A stretch of 64,000 nucleotides of DNA from positions 6,143,001 to 6,207,000 of the forward strand of contig NC_068573.1 in NCBI RefSeq assembly GCF_025698545.1, written 5' to 3'. The notes beneath the pieces were generated by a model. That model was not told where the DNA came from. It saw only the letters and a program-made list of their open reading frames with translations, and made no database searches. Source of the DNA: Gossypium raimondii (Eukaryota > Streptophyta > Magnoliopsida > Malvales > Malvaceae). Shown in pieces: positions 1 to 10,773 of this stretch (the first letter of the stretch is position 1; each line of letters starts with the position of its first letter). Position numbers and translations under genes: made by a program.

Positions 1-1890
1 CTGGTTAGAATTGTCGAATTCACTTTTCAATATTTGTCAAATCATCTTTCTTCTTCCATTCTTTCTACTTCTTTGTTTCTCAAAACCAAATAGTGCTTCT
101 CCCCTTCTTCTCTAACTCTTTTCCTTTTGGACTCTCTTCTAAGCTGAATCTTCTCCCCACCTTTCTTCACTTACTTCTCTGCTTCCCATTCCTTCACAAT
201 CCTAGCCGAACACATCTTAGGCCTTTCAAGTACTTTCATTTTATCATCTCCTCTCTCTATTGTGCTCGGCCGAATACACCTATTTTTTTATCTAACCGAT
301 TCTATCATCACTCTTTCCTTTGGTATTAAGCCAAATACTTCTTTCTCCTTTTGATTTTCTTGTTGTCGATTGTGTTCCTCAGGTCCTAGAATTCCAAAAG
401 GAGTGAAGGAGTACTCAAGAAATACTGAAGCATTTCAAAATGTTCCTATTGTCATTCGTCTGAAGGTAACCCTATTGCTATTATTGTGCTCAATTTAGAG
501 TGTGTTGGTTGTATATTTTATTGTGGTTGAATATTACTTTCCTTTACCTAGGGGTTTTGTGAGTATGATCAACCTTTGGGTTTAAACAATCGTGGTTAAG
601 ATGAGTGCACTTGTAACACAGATATTCGGCAAGCAATAGGTGATTGTTTTCAACCAGCGATCTAAGGGGAATAATTGCTTAACTTTCAATGGGTGAAGAG
701 GGTGCTAGTAATAAAGTGATGGCAAAGGTACTGGCTGAGTTTGAGCGTGCAGCCTCCACTCCCAAGTTTAAGCGGCGTAAGGTGTCGGCTGTTCGGATTT
801 TTTGCCAGGATGCGAAAGGGTGGCTACACCAAGCTCAAGATCAAGTAAGCAAATCACAGTAGACCGGTCTAGTCAAGGTTTTGGTGTGCGTGGATTTCTA
901 GTACTCTACGTAATCAGGTGTGTAACTGTACACCGTAAATCGTTACTATCGTAAAGCCAAAAGTGTGTGTAATCACACTGTCTCTACTGCAAATCGGAAA
1001 AAGCCGAAAAGCCAAAAACATGACGATTGAGGCCATATGGGCGTGTGAAAGCTCGTGTGGTAAACTAAGCCCACAATTATGCACGATTGACTGTTGAGGC
1101 CAGTACGAGCGTTCTCATGCTCTTGGGTCGTTATGGGCCTCGTTGGGCTGAAATGGGCCGTGTGGGCCCAATGGGCTCGTGGGCACCACACGGATAGAAT
1201 CTACGTTAAGTGGCAAATACTGGACTAGGCTATGTAGTTCACATAGTCATGTTTGAATTTGGGCTAAATGGGCCACACGAGCGTGTGGGCCCACTTGGGC
1301 CGAATAGAGGCCTTCCTTTTGTTAAAGCTAATTTGTTTTACTGTATTCGATATTTATGTTTGTTTAAATAATTATTTGACTCACACTAAGCTTTTTTTAA
1401 GCTCACCCTCCAATAGAATTTAACTTTCAAGTAAACCTCGAAATTAGGACCAGACTCGGTATTCGGAGAATCTCCTTGGACCTCAAACTATTTTTAATAA
1501 GTATTAATCAGTCTCTATTGGTTTTGGTTTTGGTTTTGGTGACTTTTAGTTTGTGGCTTGGTAACTTTTCTTATGGGATTTTTGCGTGCATGGATTACTC
1601 AAGCATAATAATCGGATAACACATGATACCGGGCTTACTTAAAATTTGATATTGTTCCCTAGTTTTCGCTACATTGCAAAGGAACCATTTTTGAAAAATA
1701 AATCTATAAGGCAACTAAGTTTCTAAAATGACTTGAAAAATGATTTTGTCGCTGCATTAGTTTAACGTCAAGTTTTTAAAAAAAACGATAAGCAAACGGT
1801 TTTTCTAAAACAACACTATCAAAAATAAAATGAATCCTAAGTATACACGAGCTAATAAATGAATGCTTTTAAGCTAACTCAAAATACAAC
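1..1890. repeat. Unclassified retroelement-derived DNA
   Basis: No host gene is visible. The stretch looks like decayed long-terminal-repeat retrotransposon DNA. A short reading frame at 689-862 (57 codons) carries a basic PKFKRRKVSAVR segment that I associate with cotton gypsy polyproteins; a second piece (QITVDRSSQG) follows in another frame at about 850-880, which suggests a frameshift in one decayed frame. Positions 1120-1310 contain several GTGTGGGCCCA and GGGCCACACGAGCGTGTGGG stretches like those in cotton gypsy LTRs. No LTR ends, primer-binding site or TSD could be fixed. The classification rests on recall of similar sequences and is weak. Confidence 0.35.
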
Positions 1891-1894
1891 CAAT

Positions 1895-2130
1895 GGCAAA
1901 TCTAAAAGGGGGCTAGCATGGACCCCGGCCCCCTAAAATGTAAAATTGTTATTTAAGCTCTTAAATTTTTTTTAAAATTTTAAATTAGTAAAGGTAAAAT
2001 TATACTTTGGCCCCCCTAAAATTATAAAAATTTGATTTAATCCTTTAAAAATTATAAAGATATAGACTATAAAAAATTAAAATTTCATTCGGCCCCCCTA
2101 AAAGATTGTTCTGGCTTCGCCCCTGAGTAC
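1895..2130. repeat. High-copy MITE-like repeat with GGGGCGAAGCCAG end
   Basis: An AT-rich core is bounded by G/C-rich ends. The right end reads CTGGCTTCGCCCCTGAG (about 2110-2126) and the left end AAAGGGGGCTAGCATGGACC. The core has repeated CCCCCCTAAAATTATAAA-type segments. This pattern resembles a repeat present in many plant genomes, whose full copies have terminal inverted repeats starting CAGGGGCGGAGC. The left end here has diverged, so an exact boundary and TSD cannot be given. Confidence 0.4.
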
Positions 2131-2159
2131 AACTACGGTTTCCTCTAAAATGAGTTTAC

Positions 2160-2552
2160 TTAAGGTCTCCAAAAGTAACGTAAGTTAGTTTAGTCATTTC
2201 TGTGGCTAATGTAGCCTTCTCAATCTAGCCATAACATTTAGGTCAGGTTAGAAAGTTACAAGCTCACCCTTAATGATACTTGAATCACATCCATATTGTC
2301 ATTGAGGGCCTCTGCCACTTGGTCCTTAAGCTAATCTTGCCTTAATTCCAGCTCTGTGGCACGCCCATCAACTTCCTAGAGGTTATCCTTTACATCACAT
2401 GTGGAGCCTTCAAGTTTGGCCACTCTACCATCTAAAATTGATAGCATATCCCTTGATGGACTTGCTTCCCTCCCACGGGTCTCCATTGACTCTTGCTCTT
2501 CTACTCCTTTCAACATCTCAACCAGTACTTTTGAACTCTAGCTCTGATACCA
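2160..2552 (-). pseudogene. Gypsy-type gag start, broken, with primer-binding site
   Basis: Read on the minus strand, the internal side of the adjacent LTR (2555-3146) begins with TGGTATCAGAGC (2552-2541), the classic initiator-Met tRNA primer-binding site. About 60 bp further an ATG opens a frame starting METRGREASPSRDML, followed by a charged coiled-coil-like stretch (LDGRVAKLEGS) typical of the N-terminus of cotton gypsy Gag. Two in-frame stops interrupt it (after KDN and after LRQD). Homology fades near 2160, so the element is truncated there: no protease, RT or integrase sequence follows. It is a dead remnant. Confidence 0.55.
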
Positions 2553-2554
2553 AC

Positions 2555-3146
2555 TGTCATGAAGCTAGAAATTTAGTTTCAAAATTCGTGCAGCTTTTGG
2601 TGATTTTTTCGCTTCAAATTTATCTAAGTCAACCTAGCTCTCAAAAAATTAGCCAAAAAATATAGCAAAAGCAACTCAAAACGAAAAAAAAAAAAGCAAC
2701 AAGAGAGTTGTAAAGCCACAATAAGTAATGGACACAAGTATTTGAGTAAATGCTCTCAATATATTCTTAACTCAAGAATAACTTAATATAATGGGATGAT
2801 ACAAATGAAGGGGGAGGCCTCTATTTATAGTTGAGCTCCCCCAAAATCAACGATACAGATTGAGTTACACCGACGGTCAATATTAGAGCCTGTTTGCAAT
2901 TAAGAGTCCTAAGGGATTTAAACTCTATACAATCTTACCCCTTTAGGATTTTCCCTATTTACCTAGTAATTCTAGCTTGACTAAAGTGTTTTACTGGGCC
3001 ACCAAGGCTTCAAGTAGATGGGCTTCTCCATGGATTTCATGAGTCGAGTTAGTTTAAGCGGGTCAAATGAGTCTCATTTAATTAGTTGACCTCTATGGGG
3101 TGTTCTGTACACAATGATTACGAGTTTTGATTCACAGCCCATAACA
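2555..3146 (-). mobile_element. Gypsy LTR (5' LTR of truncated element)
   Basis: The LTR begins TGTTATGGG (minus strand, 3146) and ends CTTCATGACA (2555), a proper TG...CA pair, and abuts an iMet-tRNA primer-binding site at 2552-2541. A TATA box (TATAAATAG) lies on the minus strand at about 2830-2822 inside the LTR, consistent with transcription toward the gag remnant. Length is 592 bp. The second LTR is missing, so no TSD can be tested. Confidence 0.65.
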
Positions 3147-3149
3147 CTC

Positions 3150-4000
3150 GCATGTTCATGTACCAAAGGAGGACTATCACTTGAAATCAAACACCAAAGT
3201 GAGCAAGTAGAAAGATAATCAAGTGTGCATCATAACATAAATCAAGTTTCCATCCCAAGTGTTAATGTATTTGGAATTAAATTTTTACAATACCTATAAT
3301 AATTCGTAATCTAAGCTCTCAAGGTATGAATTAAAAGTATATTTTTAAAATTACTTTATAAAATTTTTATGTTTATGGCACACAAAATTAGTCAAAATCC
3401 TTAACTTTCACATCTTTCCCAATTGTTATTATAAAATGATAAAAGCAAGCAATGTTCTTAAGTGATAATAAGTTATGGAATCTTTATTGTTTATGAAGGA
3501 ATATCCTTTTGGAATGGATTGAAAGTTTTCATCACATACACGCAAATCCTCTTATGGCTTCAATTTGTCAAATGGATAGTATTGATTTTGGATAATAATT
3601 TTCATAAAATTATGATTTGGAGAAATTTTTTTAAATGTTAAAGTTAAACTCTTTTTTCTAACTCAATTAAACATAGGGTTCCTTGGCAGTGTTTTAATAA
3701 CAAGTGTGGTGAGGATGCTAATACATTTTTCACGTCTAATCTTATTTCCAAAGTCGAATTTTGTTTTCATTAACCAAAATATGTTTTAATGAATTTTAAT
3801 TGATTCTAAAACTTTATTAAAGTTAAAAAATTCTAAGTGACCAATCACACTTATACATATAAAGATCGACGGAAAATATCAATTTTTTTTTTGCAAAATT
3901 CAAGTCCAAAAACCATTACAACATCCAACATTAAGAAGTAAAAGTTTAATTTTCTGAACAAATAAAGTAAAAGTTTAGTATTATTCGCTAGAAAAGAATA
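3150..4000. other. AT-rich intergenic DNA
   Basis: I see no gene, RNA or clear repeat boundary here. The last nine bases (3992-4000, AAAAGAATA) are the left target-site duplication of the MULE that follows. Confidence 0.5.
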
Positions 4001-5042
4001 GGGTAAGCTATCAGAATAGTCACTTTTGTTTGCCTCAGATTACATTTTAGTCATTTATGTTTGAAATGTTATGTTTTAGTCACTTACATTATCGTGTTGT
4101 AACATTTTAGTCACTGAGCCATTAATTGTTGTTAGCGGTATAACAGTAAGCTGACGTAACATGTTAAATCATAATTTCAAACGAAAATTTTAGGTTAAAT
4201 TATACAATTGGTCTCTATATTTTTTCCATTTTGAGCAATTTTTTTTATGTTCTTTTGACTCTTTTTTTTCCATTCTCTTCTGCCTCTCCTTTTGTTTTCC
4301 TCCCTTCAATTATTTATGTCAGCAACTGGCAATGACTGGTTGGTTCGAAAAAAAATGAACAATGAAATAGAGCAGCTTAAGATAGCATACTCAGGTGCAT
4401 GATAGCCAAAGGTTCCCAAAACACGAGTCGAATGAAGACGAGCAACCATGTTGGAAGCCTAGTTTAAGAGCTCAAAATCTGTAATCTTTGCTTTGAAGTC
4501 TTCAAAAAGAAGGACATTGCTAGATCTGATATCTCTGTGGATAATCAAAGGTTGAACCTTCTCATGCAAATATTCCAAGCCTCTTACCGCATCAACCGCA
4601 ATTCTTACCCTCTGCATCCAATCAAGAACCAAACCCGGTTGAGCCCCTTGAACTCCCTTCCTTCCTATGATTCCTAAAAGCAAGAAACAAAAAATGTCAA
4701 ACTAAAATAGCTTAACTTATATGCACGGATGTTTTAACAAATGGAAAATATAGAAAAGTTATATTAAGAGAATTGGAGAAAGGAGGAAAACAGAAGGAGA
4801 AGCAGAAGCTAATGGAAAATAAAGAAAACAAAAGTTAAAAGAACATAAAAGAAAAAAAATTGCTTAAAAAATATAAGGACCAATTGTATAATTTAACGTA
4901 AAACTTTTATTTAAAATGATGATTCAACATGCCACGTTAGCAAAAATTAACAACTCAGTGGCTAAAATGTTACAACACGATAACGTAAGTGACTAAAATG
5001 TAATATGAGTTAAACAAAAGTGAGTATTTTAATGGTTTACCC
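4001..5042 (-). mobile_element. Pack-MULE (Mutator-like element with captured kinase fragment)
   Basis: The element has long terminal inverted repeats of about 300 bp each (roughly 4001-4305 and 4737-5042). The outer ends read GGGTAAGCTATCAGAATAGT and, on the other strand, GGGTAAACCATTAAAATACT. It is flanked by a perfect 9-bp target-site duplication, AAAAGAATA, at 3992-4000 and 5043-5051. Long TIRs plus a 9-bp TSD are diagnostic of Mutator-like elements. The interior has no transposase; it carries a fragment of a PTI1-like kinase gene on the minus strand, which makes this a non-autonomous Pack-MULE. The left TIR contains a short internal duplication (TTTAGTCA...TTTAGTCAC) that the right one lacks. 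Confidence 0.85.
4378..4690 (-). pseudogene. PTI1-like protein kinase fragment captured by the MULE
   Basis: The minus strand encodes about 100 residues of the middle of a PTI1-like receptor-like cytoplasmic kinase. It runs from [11 protein letters not shown] through [23 protein letters not shown], the catalytic-loop segment [13 protein letters not shown] (HRD Asp present), the activation-segment start ITDFELLN, and [18 protein letters not shown] (APE motif). A TAG stop (4456-4458) sits where PTI1 proteins have Gln just after DF.LSN. There is no N-lobe with the ATP-binding lysine and no C-lobe after APE, so it cannot be a working kinase. It lies wholly between the two MULE inverted repeats, which explains why only a fragment is present. 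An open frame of 74 codons (4683-4459) remains and could be transcribed, but no function is implied. Confidence 0.8.
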
Positions 5043-5051
5043 AAAAGAATA

Positions 5052-5590
5052 TTGAAATTAAGAGCGACTTATGATCAGGTTGTTCCTTTTGTTTTCCTCC
5101 CTTTAATTCTTTTGTATTTGAAAATATTTAGAAAAAAAAATAAGTTTAAAAATGGGTTTGAATAAAAAAAATTTGTTTATTTAAAATATAGGTTGGGCTT
5201 GGACTTCAACATATAAGGTCCGAGTTGAAGTCCGAGCATAACCTGACTTTTTTTCAATTTTATAACATGTTTTTCTTTAATTTTATATTTTATTATATAT
5301 TATGTAACTTATATATTATAAAAATTAAATTTGTAACATTGTAATGTAGCTATTTAAAGTATGTTGATTTCAAATTTTAATATAAAAATATATGAAATAA
5401 ATAAATATTAAATAAAAATAACATATTTTAAATAAAATAAAATAAATCTTTGAGTTAACCATTTATTACAAATTTAGAAAAATTTAGAAAAAGGAAAAAA
5501 AAACTCATATTTTAGAAAACTCAACGAAAAAAAAAACTTGAAATCAGCAAGAAAAGAAACGTTCTCTTTATCTCCAATCAACAACTCCAA
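5052..5590. other. AT-rich intergenic DNA downstream of HIPL1-like gene
   Basis: No gene is visible. Positions 5185-5250 contain GGTTGGGCTTGGACTTC...CCTGACTT, a GGGCTTGG-type motif that recurs at 35.1-35.3 kb and probably belongs to a dispersed plant repeat. The HIPL1-like 3' UTR and poly(A) site should lie in 5300-5597 because that gene reads toward lower coordinates. Confidence 0.4.
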
Positions 5591-5597
5591 GTATAGA

Positions 5598-8302
5598 TTA
5601 CAAGAGAAAACTCAACAATCCAATGAATGAAACACAAGTAAAAACCAGAATCTGTAATGTTAGAGGACTGCTAAATTTGCTTCCTGATGAAGGAGAAGAT
5701 GATGGAGGATCAACATCAGATCCAGGAGGAGCAGTAAAATCCGTAACATTTTCCCTGGAACAAGTATAGTTGCATCTACTTGAACGAACAATTCTATAAA
5801 CGCCATTACTGGTCAATATGAAGATGTCTTTCTTATTATCCAGCCCAAAGGAGAATATAAACCCTAATGCTGGAGATGTTAACTCAGGTTCAGCATTGCA
5901 TTGGATAGGGGAGTCTTGGGCACATTTAACAGCAAGTTGATCTGTTGTGAAGTTTCCACTGCCTTTGGGGTTTTCAAAACCTGCCCAAATAACATCAGCA
6001 TACAAATCTGCATACAGATATCTGCAACCATGGTTTATAAGTTATTAGACCATGGTAATTGGCATGTTATTGTGGACAATGTGTAAGGTCTTTCTTGTCA
6101 ACTGACTCACCTTCCATACAAGCATGGATCAGTCATAGATCGGTAGAAATAACCACCACTGATCGATGCCGATCCTTCAGCTTTGTTTAAAGAAGAATGG
6201 TTGTATCCCATAACTGGGAAAATTGCATTTATGGGGTTTGAAGAATTATTAGCCTCAGAATAGTTTGATAAATTGTATAACAAAGGTCCTTCATAAACTC
6301 TCCAACCATAGTTTCCTCCCTTTGTCACTATATCCACTTCTTCATATTGGTCCTGCATAAGATCAATGATCTATGCATCACTAACATGGTTATATAAATC
6401 GTGTATGTTTTTCCGGCACTTCATTTTTCTTGAAGTACTCATATCCGAACATGTATGCAACATTAATTAAGCTCCATTGGAAAACTTAACCTGACCAACA
6501 TCTGCACATAGGAAGTAAGAAGGCCTCTCAGAATCAAAACTACATCTCCAAGGATTTCTAAATCCCATGGCCCAAATTTCTGGAAGCAATTCATGGTCTT
6601 CATAAAATGGATTGTCTTTAGGAATTGAATAATTTCCCCATAGATCAAATTCACTGATATCTTTTGCACCTGCAGAGTTGAAAAATATTGGTACAACATC
6701 AAATAATACCTTGTCTGAAAATTCTGGTTCTGGTAAGGGGAAATTTCATGGCAATACTTAACTGGGTATGGTATCTATGTCAAGCCTCATAATCTTTCCA
6801 AGCAAAGATCTCTTGTTTTGTGAAAAGTTATAAGGGTCACCACTGCCTCCACCATCTCCCATCATAAAATACAAATATCCATCTTTAGGTCCGAAGAGAA
6901 TCTGACCACCATGTTGGGAAGTGAATGGTAGTCCCATGGTAAGTATTCTTCTGACTTCTACCGGTCTAATTTGACTAACCTTAAATCAAAAACCAGATTG
7001 AATGAGAACGAAACTTGACTCTATATCATGATAAATGACTGTTACAAGCAGAGTTTTTTTACCAAGGAAAGATTCAATGTGGTACTGTTGGTTGTGAATT
7101 CTGTTATAACACTGTGATATTGGCATGGTCGAGCCCCATTGTCTGAACTTAACTCTGAAGGATCACATCCTATATCACTGTTACATGAACATCTTCCTGA
7201 ACATCCTGGCCATTGAACCTTATCACAGTTAAACGAAGCGAAGAATCGGCCGTTTTGTTGAAAGTTCGGATGAAACGCAATTCCCAACAATCCAAGCGCA
7301 GCATCAGCATGTACTTCATCAGTCAAATCTAGAAACGGATTCGACTCATCAATGCCTAATGTTTCTCCTGATCCTTGCTCAGGAACCATTGCCAACCATA
7401 ATTTTCCGGCTTGGTTAGACAAAAAGACACGGTTCGAACCGTCGGGATGAGCCACCATGTTAAGGTAGGATCCATTCCCTATTTTCTCAAGACAGATACC
7501 ACTAGGAGGACTAATATTTTCAGAACTGTTTAGCAGAACTGGACCTCCATTAAAACATGTTGCTCCATCATCAGAAGCTCCACCAAATTCATCACAGAAA
7601 GCACCCTTAGATTGCCATAACTCAGTCAGCTTCGAAGTCGAATTAATTTGTATACCACCTTTAGCTTGCAGTGCAAAAGGAGAATTTATGATTGATACGT
7701 TATGGCATTTATCCCAAACTTCTGCACAGTAATCAACTTTGGCTTGTTGTGACTGGCTTGACCTTGTTGAAATAGATGAGTTGCAAAGAACAGGAACTGT
7801 TCTTTGTGCAGAATCGATTCGATATAGCTCCGCCGAAAATTGGTCACATCTCTGCAATCACATAACATTTAGACCAGTTCATATTATCATCTATTACAAA
7901 GACTTTAAGTGGCACCCTTACCGAGCAGAGTATCGATTTAAGGACCGAAGCACAAGCAGAAACAGAGACATTCATTGACTTGAACTGATTCCTCAATTTC
8001 AGATCCTCAGTGGCATTACAACAAACACTTCCATTGTACTGACAAAAGGAAAGAGGGGTCTTAGAAGTAAAGGGTGCTCCTGTTTCAACAAAAAAAGATC
8101 ACCAAATTGAAATGTAGTATTACAGCTATTTCAATGAAGAAAGGGTCTTTATAAGCAACCAAATAGAACATTTTCTTTTCATAAAATGAATCAAAAGACA
8201 CCTACTGAAGTTTGTACACAAGGGATGTGAAGAACAACGATGGCTAAGCAGAAGATTCAGGCAAGAAATGATGAAGATTAGAGTTAGAACACCAGCCATC
8301 AT
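5598..8302 (-). CDS. HIPL1: HIPL1-like protein (glucose/sorbosone dehydrogenase-fold, GPI-anchored)
   Basis: Seven coding exons on the minus strand, all GT-AG and in phase: 8302-8206, 8079-7922, 7851-7063, 6979-6763, 6669-6491, 6352-6111, 6021-5598, giving 701 aa, close to the length I recall for Arabidopsis HIPL1. The first of two adjacent Met codons (8302) was taken as start; it leads directly into a hydrophobic signal peptide (about residues 3-24, VLTLIFIISCLNLLL). A Cys-rich folate-receptor-like region follows (about 28-165, many Cys, NGSVCCNAT, RCDQFSAELY). From about residue 204 (ICLEKIG) to about 560 is the six-bladed sugar/sorbosone-dehydrogenase-like propeller with MGLPFTSQHGGQ, MMGDGGGSGDPYN and GFRNPWRCSFD. 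The Ser/Pro-rich C-terminus ends in a 24-residue hydrophobic tail typical of a GPI signal. The product is expected at the outer plasma membrane or wall; its substrate is not known. No disabling change is seen. Confidence 0.93.
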
Positions 8303-8780
8303 CTCTTAGAAACAAACTTTGAACATGCATAAACTCAAGAATTACCCTGTAAAATCAATTCTAAGTTTGACAAAATGGGTTATTTTTGTAACACTCAAAT
8401 TCAAGTGTTCTTTTTTTTATTGGATTATACCAATTCAGCCTCTAATTTCCTGTCTGCCATGGTTGACTTTCCTTGTTTGCTTGAATATGGAATGTAAACA
8501 AGAGCATGGGAACATAAACTCAAGCTGACCTATTCTAAAATATATAAACAACAAAAAACTAATAACAATAACAAGTTGATTTCATCATTGATATGGTTTT
8601 GAGTAAAAGAGAAGAAATAAAAGTAAAGTCAAACACTCCAACTCAAAGAAAGTTAGACTTGATTTTACCTTGCAAGAGACTGACTTCAAACATAGAACTT
8701 CAACAAGTGGTTGTAAAAGTAGATTTTCTGCTGACAATCTACAATGTTGCACTGTTTATTTTATAAGGGGAAGGGGTAGA
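8303..8780 (-). promoter_or_regulatory. HIPL1-like promoter and 5' leader, possible leader intron
   Basis: On the minus strand a TATA-like box (CTTATAAAATAA) lies at about 8766-8755, 455 bp upstream of the start codon, which would put transcription start near 8730. A donor-like GCAAG|GTAAAATC follows at about 8672-8660, and an acceptor-like TTTCTAAG sits just before the start codon (8310-8303). This arrangement would allow a leader intron of about 350 bp. This is inference from motifs alone. Confidence 0.35.
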
Positions 8781-9506
8781 TTTTTTAGGAAACGATGTTG
8801 AAATTGGTATTGACCAAAGATTTGATGTCAAATCCTTTACCATGTATTAATAAAACTTTTAATTAACCACTTAACTAAAGTTACATACTAATATTATTAA
8901 AGATTTTAATTTTATTATACACACTTTATTACCTTTACTCAAGCTAAACTATTTATTTCATTAGTTATCGTATGTTATTTTAAACGCATGTTCGTGTTCT
9001 GAATTTGTAATTCCCACACGCATACGCTTGGTGATAAAATTTTTAATTTTTATTAAATTTTAAAATGTTAGAATTTCTTTTTTTTTTTTTATAAAAAACC
9101 TACTAATTCCCCTAAGTCAATACCTCATAAAAGTCAAATCTCAATAGTCAAACAGAACCAAGTCCACTTTTACCCTTTGAAAATCATCTAATCTCACTCT
9201 CATCATCCATGATGAAGAAATCTCACCAGTCATTCTATTTCTATATATGAAAGCATCAACACATTTAGCTATAACAAGTTGAATATTTACGAAAAAACCT
9301 CCTTCATCCGTACCAATTCCTCATCTCCCACTAACCAAATCTTTATTAAAAACTTTTGGTTAAACTAAAATTTAAATTTAAATCTCTATCCTTTAATTTA
9401 TTACAATTCAGTCCATTTTAATATTATTAATTAATCTAAATTGTTAATTATTTTCATTTGAATATTTTCAGAAGCAGTTTTAAGCATTTAAATCACGTGT
9501 ACTTTT
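8781..9506. other. AT-rich intergenic DNA
   Basis: No gene or delimited repeat could be recognised. The region is mostly A/T with poly(T) at 9069-9080. Confidence 0.4.
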
Positions 9507-10635
9507 TATTGAATTTAAGATTCATATGATTTTTAGAATATTTTTATAAAATTTCCTCAATGTTAAAATTCTTGATTAAATAATAATATTATAAAAGTGA
9601 GAATATCAAATTAAACTTTAAATTTTGACATAGTTGAGGAACCAAAACTCCATAATATAACTGAAAAGTTAACATTCTACTTAGTATTAAAGAAAAAATT
9701 CCCACTTTCCCAAATCTATTTGCTTTTATAATTAGTCCTTGATTTCATAAATCAACTCATATTGCCATATGAATGCTGAAATTTTTAAGTTAATAAATAA
9801 ATTATGGGACTGTCATGTATATATTTCTTAATCATATGAACTGTAACGGGTATAAATCATCTAATCATTTTGGTAAGATGGTAAAATCTAAAATTCAATC
9901 AATGATGGATGAAATTATATAATTATTTCATATACATATCTATGCTTTGAACTCTAGCATTTGGTCCATTGGTCTTGGTGTTCACCTCCGAATCCTCGTC
10001 ATGAGTTCAACTAGTCATAAGAATCGCTTCTGTGTGTTGTGTGCGTATGTGATACTTAAGGATCTCATAAAGGGGTGAAACAAAAAATGTTACTTGAAAG
10101 GATAGAGATGAATAATAAATTTTGTATTAATTTATAATTTTATAAATTTAAAAAGATTAAGGGGTAAATTCACCCTTTTGAAAGGGTCGTTTGTCCATGC
10201 CTTGGACTCACATAACCATATGATTATCAAATCTAATTTTTCAGTAAAAGTATCATAGAGGTTTTTATATCAGGAATCAAATTGTATTTGCTTTCTTTAT
10301 TTTAAAAAATAGATAAATTAGTTCTTGTACATTAAATCAATGAGCAAACTGACCTTTCTGTTAAGGTTTTCATCCATTTTTACTATTAAAAGTTAATTTG
10401 TGTCTGTCAGCATAAGGTACACATGGCATATGACATGTAATTGTTTGATCAATCATGCCAGTTTTTAATAGTAAAAATGGATAAAAATTTTAATATAAAG
10501 GATTAGTTTGCTCTTTAATCTAACGAACAGAGACTAATTTATCTTTTGTTTTAATAAATAAAATAAAATACAATCGACTCTATCATAAAGACCTTCACAA
10601 TACTTTTACCCTAGTTTCTCCTATTAGTTATAGTT
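9507..10635. repeat. Direct duplication, copy A (empty site)
   Basis: This segment aligns, with scattered small differences, to 10774-12246. Shared landmarks include TTTAAGATTCAT..GATTTTTAGAA, AAAATTCTTGATTAAATAATAATATT, CCCAAATCTATTTGCTTTTATAA, TTGTCCATGCCTTGGACTCA and the terminal TTTACCCTA...CCTATTA. Copy A lacks the solo LTR found in copy B and shows the intact pre-insertion sequence ATCAAATTAAACTTT at about 9600-9615. It also holds a tRNA-like stretch around 9960-10010. No protein frame is conserved between the copies. Confidence 0.7.
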
Positions 10636-10773
10636 TCATACCACATGTCATTATTTATTCACTATATGGTCAGTTTTAGTAAAAGAGTAAAATGCAATCT
10701 CACGTTTAGTATAAGAGCTTTCATAATACCGGGCCTTCAAAAAAAAAAATAATCGAGTAATTGTTAATTTTAT

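Noticed and set aside
93..329. 78-codon frame at the left edge
   Set aside because: Pyrimidine-rich composition alone explains it; no domain, promoter or splice context is seen.
4459..4683. Possible functional kinase gene on the minus strand
   Set aside because: Only the middle of the kinase domain is present, a stop replaces a conserved Gln, and the fragment lies between MULE inverted repeats with a 9-bp TSD.
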